Assembly: GCA_036675815.1 (NCBI GenBank)
Contig: JAKFEE010000038.1
Span: 5,652-69,651 of the forward strand
Direction: 5' to 3'
DNA length: 64,000 nucleotides
Source: JAKFEE01 sp036675815
GTDB taxonomy: Bacteria; Pseudomonadota; Alphaproteobacteria; Rhodospirillales; Magnetospirillaceae
The notes under the pieces were generated by a model. It was not told the origin of the DNA. It ran no database searches and was given only the letters and a program-made list of their open reading frames with translations. The translations under genes and the position numbers were made by a program. Below, piece by piece: positions 52,359 through 59,271 of this stretch; positions within the stretch are counted from its first letter, which is position 1; the number at the start of each line of letters is the position of its first letter.

Positions 52359-52794
52359 CCCGCACTGGACGCCCAAGATGGTGGCCGTCTATCTCGAACA
52401 GGCGGCTGACACCATGCGCCGCCTGCCGCCCGTGAAGGTCCAGGGGCATGCCAGCTCTTGGCCGCAGATCGTGCGCGACTTCTGGGAAGCCTACGGCTGG
52501 GACGAGACGCGGGTCCGTCTCGGCCCGCCGAGCGCGGCGGCGATCGACCAGATGGACGTGACCCTGCTGTGGTTGCGCTGGCTCGAGCCGGACGACGCGC
52601 GGCTGGTGTGGAAGCGAGCCAACGGCCGGCACTGGAAGGTGATCGCCCACGAATACGGCATTGATCGCACGACCGCATGGCGGCGCTGGATGTATGCCCT
52701 GGTGGTCATCGCCGCCCGCCTGAATGCGTGCAGCAATGTTGCAACACCGGGGCGTGCAACATCCGGCCGGGGATCGGGTATGGTGGCGCGGTAG
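52351..52794 (+). CDS. DUF6362-like HTH protein
   Basis: The 147-residue protein starts WTPKMVAVYLEQAADTMRRLPP and has a C-terminal HTH, WKVIAHEYGIDRTTAWRRWMYAL (about 99-121). The pattern matches DUF6362, small phage DNA-binding proteins. Near its 3' end the DNA contains the perfect 10-bp palindrome TGTTGCAACA (52737-52746) and a further GCAACA copy, possible binding sites. Confidence 0.7.
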   Translation: MTDPHWTPKMVAVYLEQAADTMRRLPPVKVQGHASSWPQIVRDFWEAYGWDETRVRLGPPSAAAIDQMDVTLLWLRWLEPDDARLVWKRANGRHWKVIAHEYGIDRTTAWRRWMYALVVIAARLNACSNVATPGRATSGRGSGMVAR

Positions 52795-52922
52795 GCTGGG
52801 GAAGCGCGCGGGCAGCACCGCCCGCCGCCACGCCCCGGCCCGGCGGCGCGGGTCCTCCCTGGCCCGCAGCCTATGCTGGCGGCAAGGGCGCGAAACATCG
52901 CCACCGTCAGCCGTGAAATCCA

Positions 52923-53063
52923 GGTTACCACCCCGTCCGGTTACCACGGCCGGCGCCGCGCTGGCCGCAGCAACGCGGCCGTTCCGGCGCGGCTTGGGTG
53001 GTAACCGCGCGCCCTGGTTACCGCCTGAAGTTACCACCCGGCCTTCAACGCCCCGAGGTTACC
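52923..53063. repeat. GGTTACC site cluster before the ParB-methylase gene
   Basis: Five copies of GGTTACC (one inverted) and one AGTTACC lie in 141 bp, at 52923, 52939, 53000 (inverted), 53016, 53029 (variant) and 53057; most continue as ACC or ACG. They fill the 278-bp intergenic region up to ATG 53073 and look like binding sites for the ParB-like protein encoded next or for the HTH protein upstream. Confidence 0.7.
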
Positions 53064-53072
53064 ACCACCATC

Positions 53073-55199
53073 ATGACGCCCTGGCTTCCCGACGCCGTCG
53101 AGCACTGGCCGCTCGACCGGCTGCTGCCCTATGCCCGCAACGCGCGGACGCATTCGGAGGACCAGGTGGCGCAGATCGCGGCCAGCATCGTCGAGTTCGG
53201 CTGGACCAACCCGATCCTGGTCGACGCCGCCGGCACGGTGGTCGCCGGTCACGGCCGCCTGCTCGCCGCCCGCCGGCTCGGCCTGGACGCCGTGCCGGTC
53301 GTCGTGCTCGGCCATCTCTCCGAGGCACAGCGCCGCGCCTATGTCATCGCCGACAACAAGCTGGCGCTGAACGCCGGCTGGGACGAGCAGATGCTGGCGG
53401 CGGAGATGCACGCGCTGAACGGCGACGGCTTCGATCTGGCGCTGACCGGATTCTCCGAGGCCGAGCTCGACCAGTTGGTGGTGCCGCTCGACGATGAGGG
53501 CGACAGCACTGGCCAGGACGACGAGGACACGGCACCCGAGCCGCCGGTCGATCCGGTCACCCGGCCCGGCGACCTGTGGATCCTCGGGGATCATCGCCTG
53601 CTGTGCGGCGACGCCACGGTGGCGACCGACGTCGAGCGGCTGCTCGCCGGCGCCGTGCCGCACCTGATGGTCACCGACCCGCCCTACGGCGTCGAGTATG
53701 ATCCGACCTGGCGCAACGAGGCCGGGGTCTCGGCCACCGGCCGTACCGGCGCCGTCGCCAACGACCACCGTGCCGACTGGCGCGAGGCCTGGGCGCTGTT
53801 CCCGGGCGACGTCGCCTATGTCTGGCATGCCGGCATCCACGCCGGCACCGTCGCCGGCAGCCTGACCGCCTGCGGCTTCGCCATCCGCGCCCAGATCGTC
53901 TGGGCCAAGCCGCGCCTGGTGCTGAGCCGCGGCCACTACCACTGGCAGCACGAGCCGTGCCAACCCGCCGGTACCATGGTTCAAAAGGTCATCGACCGCG
54001 GCACTGGCTCCCAGCCGGCAAGGATCGCAGAGGTGCCGATCGAGACGCTCCGCGTGGGAGACTACGTCGTATCCTACAGCCCCTACGAAAGCGTTGTCCG
54101 CCGTCGTGGCCGACAGATCACTCGGTTCGGTGAGCGCCAATTTGACGGGCTCATGCACTCGATCTCGGCTGCGGGGAGGGTCACTCGGGCAACCCCTGAG
54201 CACCGTTTCACGGTGCGTCTGAACCCGGACGCGGCAGACAAGCAGGTGGTCTACCTCATGCGTCGTGGCGAATGGTGGCGTGTCGGACGGGTGGGCCTAT
54301 TCAATTCGCGTGGCTTTGGGCTTGCCACACGCCTTGCGGACAATAAGGCCGAAGAGGCCTGGATCGTCTCGGTGCATGACAATGCTGTCGAAGCGCAATG
54401 TGCGGAACAGGTTTTGTCGTGCAGATACGGTATCCCGACAACGCATTGGGAGGTTGATGGCTGGGCGAAAGCGCCCGAGCGGCAACGGTCTCCTGAGATG
54501 ATTGCCGGCATATACGCGAGCCTCGATCTGCATGCTCTTGCAGCCCGTGCGACACTGTTGCTCCGTGACTATCGCCTCGAACGGGACCATCCCTTCATTG
54601 TCGACGATGAGCGGCTGACGTCTTCTCGAAGGGCAACCCGGCTTGTGCGAGCCTGTAATGTGCATGCCAAGATCATGCAGATCCCGATGCCGTCCACGGG
54701 CGACGACTTCAATTGGGTCACCGTCACCGGCAATGATGCCGCACCGTTCAGTGGTCTGGTCTATTCGATGGATGTCGACAAAGACCTGCACTACGTCGCT
54801 GACGGGTTGATCACTCACAACTGCTGGTACGCGGTGCGCGACGGCGCCACCGGCCACTGGCAGGGTGCGCGCGACCAGACGACGGTGTGGGCGATCGGTG
54901 CCGGCGGCGACGAGGACGCCGCCACAGTGCACGGCACCCAGAAGCCGGTCGAGTGCATGCGCCGGCCGATCGTCAACAACAGCGCCGCGGGCGACACCGT
55001 CTACGAGCCGTTCTGCGGCAGCGGCAGCACCCTGATCGCCGCCGAGACGACCAGCCGCCGCTGCCTCGCCATGGAACTCGACCCGCGCTACTGCGACGTC
55101 ATCGTCCAGCGCTGGCAGGCCTTCACCGGCGGCCGCGCCGTGCTCGACGGCGACGGCCGCGCCTTCGCCGACCTCGCATCCGACCGCCCGGCCGCCTGA
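53073..55199 (+). CDS. ParB-domain DNA methyltransferase (N4/N6 type) interrupted by an intein
   Basis: The 708-residue precursor starts with a ParB/sulfiredoxin-like domain (NARTHSEDQVAQIAASIVEFGW, VVAGHGRLLAARRLG), followed by an amino-methyltransferase: VTDPPYGVEYD (catalytic DPPY, about 204-214) and EPFCGSGSTLIAAETTSRR (SAM motif) near the end. Residues 296-583 are an intein; splicing would give a 420-residue enzyme joining HEP to CWYAVRDG. It should methylate exocyclic amines of A or C in phage DNA. ATG 53073 was preferred to GTG 52998, which lies in the repeat cluster. Confidence 0.9.
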   Translation: MTPWLPDAVEHWPLDRLLPYARNARTHSEDQVAQIAASIVEFGWTNPILVDAAGTVVAGHGRLLAARRLGLDAVPVVVLGHLSEAQRRAYVIADNKLALNAGWDEQMLAAEMHALNGDGFDLALTGFSEAELDQLVVPLDDEGDSTGQDDEDTAPEPPVDPVTRPGDLWILGDHRLLCGDATVATDVERLLAGAVPHLMVTDPPYGVEYDPTWRNEAGVSATGRTGAVANDHRADWREAWALFPGDVAYVWHAGIHAGTVAGSLTACGFAIRAQIVWAKPRLVLSRGHYHWQHEPCQPAGTMVQKVIDRGTGSQPARIAEVPIETLRVGDYVVSYSPYESVVRRRGRQITRFGERQFDGLMHSISAAGRVTRATPEHRFTVRLNPDAADKQVVYLMRRGEWWRVGRVGLFNSRGFGLATRLADNKAEEAWIVSVHDNAVEAQCAEQVLSCRYGIPTTHWEVDGWAKAPERQRSPEMIAGIYASLDLHALAARATLLLRDYRLERDHPFIVDDERLTSSRRATRLVRACNVHAKIMQIPMPSTGDDFNWVTVTGNDAAPFSGLVYSMDVDKDLHYVADGLITHNCWYAVRDGATGHWQGARDQTTVWAIGAGGDEDAATVHGTQKPVECMRRPIVNNSAAGDTVYEPFCGSGSTLIAAETTSRRCLAMELDPRYCDVIVQRWQAFTGGRAVLDGDGRAFADLASDRPAA
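53958..54821 (+). mobile_element. Intein in the ParB-methylase gene
   Basis: The 288-residue insertion starts with Cys (CQPAGTMVQ), has block A VPIETLRVGDYVV, block B ATPEHRFTV (TxxH type), and C-terminal blocks FSGLVYSMDV and YVADGLITHN, with extein Cys+1 (CWYAV). The middle 140 residues (EAQCAEQVLSCRYGIPTTHWEV onward) could be a reduced homing-endonuclease or linker domain; no LAGLIDADG or HNH signature is clear. The base use is less GC-biased than the flanking extein, suggesting recent arrival. Confidence 0.9.
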
Positions 55200-55207
55200 C
55201 GGACACC

Positions 55208-56227
55208 GTGCATGACCTGGCTCTACATCCCGCCCCAGGCGCTGGCGGCGGACGGCCCCTGCTCGGGCTGTCGCTGTGCTCCGGCGCCGGCGGCCTCGAT
55301 CTCGGCCTGCACATCGCCGAGCCCGGATACCGTGCTGTGGGTTACGTCGAGCGGGACGCCTGCGCCGCGGCCGTCCTCGTGGCCCGGATGGAAGACCAGG
55401 CCCTGGCGCCGGCGCCTGTCTGGGACGACCTTGCCAGCTTCGACGGCCGCGCATGGCGTGGCGCGGTGGATCTCGTGCTGGCGGGCTATCCGTGCCAGCC
55501 GTTCAGCGTCGCCGGCCGCCGCCGCGGCGCCGACGACCCGCGCCACCTGTGGCCACATGTCGCCCGCATCATCGGCGAATGCCGACCTCGACTTGTTTTG
55601 CTCGAGAACGTCGCCAACCACCTCAACCTCGGCTATCGCGATGTCCGCGGCGAGTTGGAGGGCCTGGGCTTCCGCGTTGCGGAAGGACTGTTCTCGGCGG
55701 AGGAGGTCGGCGCGCCGCACCGGCGCGAGCGCCTGTTCGTGTTCGGCGTGGCCGACGCCGACCCTGCGCGGCAATCACAACCGCCGCGGCGCCTCGGCCA
55801 AGGCGGGCGACGGGCTGGCGACCACGGCGAGGAACTGGCCGACGCCGAAGGCCAGCGACGGCAACCGGCCGAGCGCCGGGAACCGCCTCTCGGCCGACCT
55901 GACCGGGCGTGCCCGCTGCTGGGCGACGCCGTCGGCCCGCGACTGGAAGAGCGCTCACGCCAGCCCGGCGACGCTTGCGCGCGACAGCCGGCCGCTGAAC
56001 GAGCAGGCGGTGAACCTGTGTTTCCGCCCGGACCCGCCGACGAGGCCGGCTGGCGCGACTACCTGCGCTGGCGCCCGGATGCTGAACCCAGCCTTTGTCG
56101 AGGCGCTGATGGGCTGGCCGGCCGGGTGGACCGGCTTCGACTGTGTGGCAACGGCGTGGTGCCGCTGGCTGCCGCGCATGCGTGGCGAACTCTCGCGGCT
56201 CGGCTGGGAGTCGTGACCGCGCCATGA
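55208..56227 (+). CDS. DNA cytosine-C5 methyltransferase
   Basis: The 339-residue frame from GTG 55208 shows motif I LGLSLCSGAGGLDLGL (about 20-34), motif IV AGYPCQPFSVAGRR with catalytic Cys96, motif VI LLENVANH, motif VIII PHRRERLFVFGVAD and motif X LCGNGVVPLAAAHAW near the end. It should methylate cytosine C5 in phage DNA, an anti-restriction measure. No ATG suits; GTG 55208 lies 8 bp after the upstream stop. The whole gene is overlapped by a second open frame at 55212-56216. Its stop overlaps the next ATG. Confidence 0.9.
   Translation: MHDLALHPAPGAGGGRPLLGLSLCSGAGGLDLGLHIAEPGYRAVGYVERDACAAAVLVARMEDQALAPAPVWDDLASFDGRAWRGAVDLVLAGYPCQPFSVAGRRRGADDPRHLWPHVARIIGECRPRLVLLENVANHLNLGYRDVRGELEGLGFRVAEGLFSAEEVGAPHRRERLFVFGVADADPARQSQPPRRLGQGGRRAGDHGEELADAEGQRRQPAERREPPLGRPDRACPLLGDAVGPRLEERSRQPGDACARQPAAERAGGEPVFPPGPADEAGWRDYLRWRPDAEPSLCRGADGLAGRVDRLRLCGNGVVPLAAAHAWRTLAARLGVVTAP
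55212..56216 (+). CDS. Second open frame fully overlapping the C5-methylase gene
   Basis: ATG 55212 opens 334 residues in a different frame from the methylase. It begins MTWLYIPPQALAADG and contains AWPTPTLRGNHNRRGASAK, NWPTPKASDGN, a third WATPSARDWKS unit, and ends LNPAFVEALMGWPAGWTGF. I recall the MTWLY start, WPTP units and LNPxFVExLMGWPxGWT ending as features of stand-alone phage proteins, so this may be a real overprinted gene or the remnant of an older frame. It is alternatively a by-product of GC-rich codon use. The function is unknown. Confidence 0.45.
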   Translation: MTWLYIPPQALAADGPCSGCRCAPAPAASISACTSPSPDTVLWVTSSGTPAPRPSSWPGWKTRPWRRRLSGTTLPASTAAHGVARWISCWRAIRASRSASPAAAAAPTTRATCGHMSPASSANADLDLFCSRTSPTTSTSAIAMSAASWRAWASALRKDCSRRRRSARRTGASACSCSAWPTPTLRGNHNRRGASAKAGDGLATTARNWPTPKASDGNRPSAGNRLSADLTGRARCWATPSARDWKSAHASPATLARDSRPLNEQAVNLCFRPDPPTRPAGATTCAGARMLNPAFVEALMGWPAGWTGFDCVATAWCRWLPRMRGELSRLGWES

Positions 56228-57174
56228 CCGCGCATCTGGTCAGCTATTCCGGCGGCAAGGACTCGACCGCGCTCTACCTGCTGGCCATGGACCTGGCCGG
56301 CCGCCACGGCTTCGCCTTCGAGCCGGTGTTCGCCGACACCGGCAACGAGCACGAACTGACGCTCGACTACGTGCGCGACCTGCCGCGGCGCACCGGCGGC
56401 CCGGCGATCCGCTGGATCCGCGCCGACTTCGCCGAGGACTTCGCGCGCAAGCGCCGCTTCGTCGCCGAGCAGTGGCCGCTGCACGGCGTGCCGGCCGAAC
56501 AGGTCGCCCGCGCCCTGGCGGCGCTGCACCCGACCGGCGTGCCTTTCCTCGACCTCTGTCTGCTGAAGGGGCGCTTCCCGTCGCGGCGGGCGCAGTTCTG
56601 CACCGAATACCTGAAGACCAGGCCCTTCGTCGAACAGGCGGTCATGCCGCTGCTCGACGAGGGCCGGCGCGTGCTGTCGTGGCAGGGCGTGCGCGCCGAC
56701 GAGAGCGCCAACCGGGCCGGGCTGCCGCGCTTCGAGCCGCGCGGCGGCGGCTATTGGATCTGGCGGCCGATCCACCGCTGGACGGTGGAGGACGTCTTCG
56801 CCATCCACCGCCGGCACGGTATCGCGCCCAACCCGCTGTACACCCAGGGCATGCGCCGGGTCGGCTGCATGCCCTGCATCAACTGCGGCAAGGACGAACT
56901 GCGCGAGATCGCGCGCCGCTACCCGGAGCACGTCGAGCGGATCGCCGAGTGGGAGGCGCTGGTCTCAGCGGCGAGCAAGCGCGGCGCCTCGACCTTCTTT
57001 CACCGGCAGAAGAGCCTGCCCGAGCAGGCGATGCCGGCCGACATCTTCGCCGCCGCCAATGTGCGCGAGGCGGTGAAATGGGCGATGACCAGCCGCGGCG
57101 GCCGGCAGTTCGACATCCTGCGCATGCATGGCCTGAGCCCGGCCTGTGCCTCGGCCTACGGGCTGTGCGAATGA
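56224..57174 (+). CDS. PAPS-reductase-like (PP-loop) phage protein
   Basis: The 316-residue protein has an N-terminal PP-loop, LVSYSGGKDSTALYLL (SGGKDS at about 9-14), FADTGNEHELTLDYV, RAQFCTEYLKTRPF, SWQGVRADESANR, and a Cys group RVGCMPCINCGKDE that could hold an Fe-S cluster. Family members activate a substrate by adenylation before sulfur or related transfer. It is encoded next to two DNA methylases, so a role in DNA modification or anti-restriction is plausible but not shown. The start is ATG 56224, overlapping the methylase stop. Confidence 0.85.
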   Translation: MTAHLVSYSGGKDSTALYLLAMDLAGRHGFAFEPVFADTGNEHELTLDYVRDLPRRTGGPAIRWIRADFAEDFARKRRFVAEQWPLHGVPAEQVARALAALHPTGVPFLDLCLLKGRFPSRRAQFCTEYLKTRPFVEQAVMPLLDEGRRVLSWQGVRADESANRAGLPRFEPRGGGYWIWRPIHRWTVEDVFAIHRRHGIAPNPLYTQGMRRVGCMPCINCGKDELREIARRYPEHVERIAEWEALVSAASKRGASTFFHRQKSLPEQAMPADIFAAANVREAVKWAMTSRGGRQFDILRMHGLSPACASAYGLCE

Positions 57175-57226
57175 ACGGGCTTGCCGGCCGGCGGCGGCTC
57201 ACGCTACGACGATGGTGGGGGGAGAC

Positions 57227-57412
57227 ATGCAGCCGGACGAGGACATCACGCTGGCGGCCGTGCGGCTGATCGAGCGCCACGGCGCCGCAGCCGCCGAGCA
57301 GGCGCGTGCCCGCGCCGAGCAGGCGTCGCGTGCCGGCGACCTGCGCCTCGCCGACCTTGGATGGCGGGTGCTGAGCGAGGTCGAGCGCCGCCTGGACAGG
57401 GTCACGCGATGA
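57227..57412 (+). CDS. Hypothetical small helical protein
   Basis: The 61-residue protein (MQPDEDITLAAVRLIERHGAAAAEQARARAEQ...LRLADLGWRVLSEVERRL) is entirely helical. GGGGGGAGAC precedes the ATG; an upstream ATG at 57212 is possible. The function is unknown. Its stop overlaps the next start (ATGA). Confidence 0.55.
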   Translation: MQPDEDITLAAVRLIERHGAAAAEQARARAEQASRAGDLRLADLGWRVLSEVERRLDRVTR

Positions 57413-57645
57413 AGCAGTCGCGCCTGATGTCGCTGGCCGAGGCCGTCGCCAACGTCCTCGTCGGCTACGGCATCGCCGTCGTTACCCAGATGTTGGTGTT
57501 CCCGTTGTTCGGGCTGCACACCAGCCTCGCCGACAACCTGATGATGGGGGCGACCTTCACCGTGATGTCGATCGCCCGCAGCTACACCCTGCGCCGCCTG
57601 TTCGAGGCGCTGCGCCCCGGCTGGGATCAGCCTTCGATCCGGTAG
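57409..57645 (+). CDS. DUF7220-like small phage membrane protein
   Basis: The 78-residue protein MKQSRLMSLAEAVANVLVGYG followed by AVVTQMLVFPLFGL and MMGATFTVMSIARSYTLRRLFE gives two membrane helices with a conserved basic end. It matches the small family seen in many alphaproteobacterial phages; the role is unknown. It overlaps the convergent DUF3489 gene by 19 bp. Confidence 0.75.
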   Translation: MKQSRLMSLAEAVANVLVGYGIAVVTQMLVFPLFGLHTSLADNLMMGATFTVMSIARSYTLRRLFEALRPGWDQPSIR

Positions 57646-58292
57646 ACCCGCCCGCGCCCCTCGACCTTCTCCGAGGTCACGGCGAGGCCGAGCTTCTTCT
57701 TGAGCGCGCCGGCCAGGGCACCGCGCACCGTGTGCTTCTGCCAGCCGGTGGCGGCAACGATGTCGTCGAGCGTGGCGCCGTCCGGGTCGCGCAGCATCGC
57801 GATCAGCTTCGCCTGCTTGGTGCCGTCGCGCCGCGGCCGGGGCGCGGCCTCGGCGGCGGCGCCGTCGGCCTCCAGGTCGTCCTCGCCCGAGACGGTGACA
57901 CCCACCGTCCGGACACCGTCGCCGTCATCGATCTCGGCGACGAGCCGGCCATCGGCGCCGACCCCGACGCTGACGACGGTGTCGTCGTCGAGCAGTTCCT
58001 CGGGAGCGGCAACCGTGACGGTGCCCGCCGGCGGCTCGTCGGCGAGTTCGATGCCGAGCGCCTCGAACGCGGCGTCGGTCGCGGCCAGGGTGATGCCCGC
58101 GCCATCGGCCTCGCGCCAGATCATGTCGCCGCGCTTGGCCTCGACCTCGACGATCAGCCCCTTGGCGGCGAGGCTCTCGACCACCTTGCTGGCGGCACCA
58201 CCCTTGAGGTGGCCGGGCAGCGGCAGGACGCGGCGATCGGGGTGCTGGCAGGCGGCGGTCAGCACGACGAGCTGGGAATCGGAAAGCTTCAT
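57627..58292 (-). CDS. DUF3489 protein
   Basis: The 221-residue protein starts KLSDSQLVVLTAACQHPDRRVLPLP and contains a winged-helix-like repeat; the C-terminal DUF3489 part reads AKLIAMLRDPDGATLDDIVAATGWQKHTVRGALAGALKKKLG. The centre (about 95-150) is acidic and low-complexity. DUF3489 proteins often accompany the serine-recombinase/DUF2924 set, here 18 kb away. It is probably DNA-binding. Confidence 0.85.
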   Translation of the reverse strand: MKLSDSQLVVLTAACQHPDRRVLPLPGHLKGGAASKVVESLAAKGLIVEVEAKRGDMIWREADGAGITLAATDAAFEALGIELADEPPAGTVTVAAPEELLDDDTVVSVGVGADGRLVAEIDDGDGVRTVGVTVSGEDDLEADGAAAEAAPRPRRDGTKQAKLIAMLRDPDGATLDDIVAATGWQKHTVRGALAGALKKKLGLAVTSEKVEGRGRVYRIEG

Positions 58293-58382
58293 GGTGGTGC
58301 TCCTCGGGTCGCGGGCGGCGCGGTGCCGCCCTTCTACGACCGCGAGCCCCGCACGCGGCGGGGGCGGCGGGGATGCGCCCGT

Positions 58383-58604
58383 TCAGGGGGCGAACTCGCC
58401 TTCCTTGAAGGCGGCGTCGGTGATCCGGCGCAGGAGCTCGGCGTAGCTGGCCAGCATGCCGACATGGCCCCAGTGCACCTCCTCGGGCGCCACCTGGAAG
58501 TGCTCGGCGCTGAGCTCGGCCAGGCGGGCCAGCATGGTGTCGATCTCGGCCTTGCGGGCGATGAAGGCTTCGAGGGCCTGATCGTTGCTGCGGGTCCTGG
58601 GCAT
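58383..58604 (-). CDS. Hypothetical small prophage protein
   Basis: The 73-residue helical protein (MPRTRSNDQALEAFIARKAEIDTMLARL...HWGHVGMLASYAELLRRI) has AGGGAGA upstream of ATG 58604. The function is unknown; it probably shares a promoter region with the divergent terminase operon. Confidence 0.65.
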   Translation of the reverse strand: MPRTRSNDQALEAFIARKAEIDTMLARLAELSAEHFQVAPEEVHWGHVGMLASYAELLRRITDAAFKEGEFAP

Positions 58605-58698
58605 TCGTCGTCTCCCTTGTTGGTGACGACATGAACGCTCTGAACGGAGCGAAAGCCAAGCACATAAGCACCTGAACCAGCTTGTTTTTTGGAGCCGC

Positions 58699-59271
58699 AT
58701 GGGCCTGTCGATCCGCGCCTACGCACGCCACCGCGGCGTCAGTCACGTGGCGGTGCAGAAGGCGATCAAGGCGGGCCGCATCGCGCCCGAGGCCGACGGC
58801 ACCATCGACCCGGTCAAGGCCGACGCCGCCTGGACGCGGGGCACCGATCCCGGGCGGGCGCGCGAAGCCCGGCCGAAGACGCAGACTGAACCGGCATCGC
58901 CCAGGCTGCGCCCGGTGGCCGAGGCCGCCGTCGGCTCGGTGCGCCAGACGCTGCAGGAGCAGGGCCTGCCGTCGGGAAGCAACGTCACGTTCGTCCAGGC
59001 GCGCACCGCCCACGAGATCGCCAAGGCCCATCTGGCGCGGCTCAGGCTGCAGGAGAGGAAGGGCGAACTGGTCGACCGCGCCCGCGCCACCGCCCTGGTG
59101 TTCCGGCTGGCGCGCGAGGAGCGCGACGGCTGGCTGAACTGGCCGGCGCGCACGGCGGCGCTGATCGCCGCGGCGCTCGGCGCCGACGCCCATGCCGTGC
59201 AGAGCCTGCTGGAGACCCACGTCCGCGCCCATCTCGCCGAGCTCGCCGATGTCCGGCCCGATTTCCGCTGA
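58699..59271 (+). CDS. Phage terminase small subunit (Nu1-like)
   Basis: The 190-residue protein has an N-terminal HTH-like part (LSIRAYARHRGVSHVAVQKAIKAGRIAP, 3-30), a flexible segment (about 50-80) and a helical C-terminal half. An N-terminal winged-helix that reads the packaging site, followed by a subunit-contact region, is the gpNu1 layout. It overlaps the start of the GpA-type large subunit by 23 bp, which supports the call. Confidence 0.75.
   Translation: MGLSIRAYARHRGVSHVAVQKAIKAGRIAPEADGTIDPVKADAAWTRGTDPGRAREARPKTQTEPASPRLRPVAEAAVGSVRQTLQEQGLPSGSNVTFVQARTAHEIAKAHLARLRLQERKGELVDRARATALVFRLAREERDGWLNWPARTAALIAAALGADAHAVQSLLETHVRAHLAELADVRPDFR

Noticed and set aside
54887..55207. Upstream extension of the C5-methylase frame
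   Set aside because: This part lies over the end of the ParB-methylase in another frame and has no methylase features; motif I begins only after GTG 55208.
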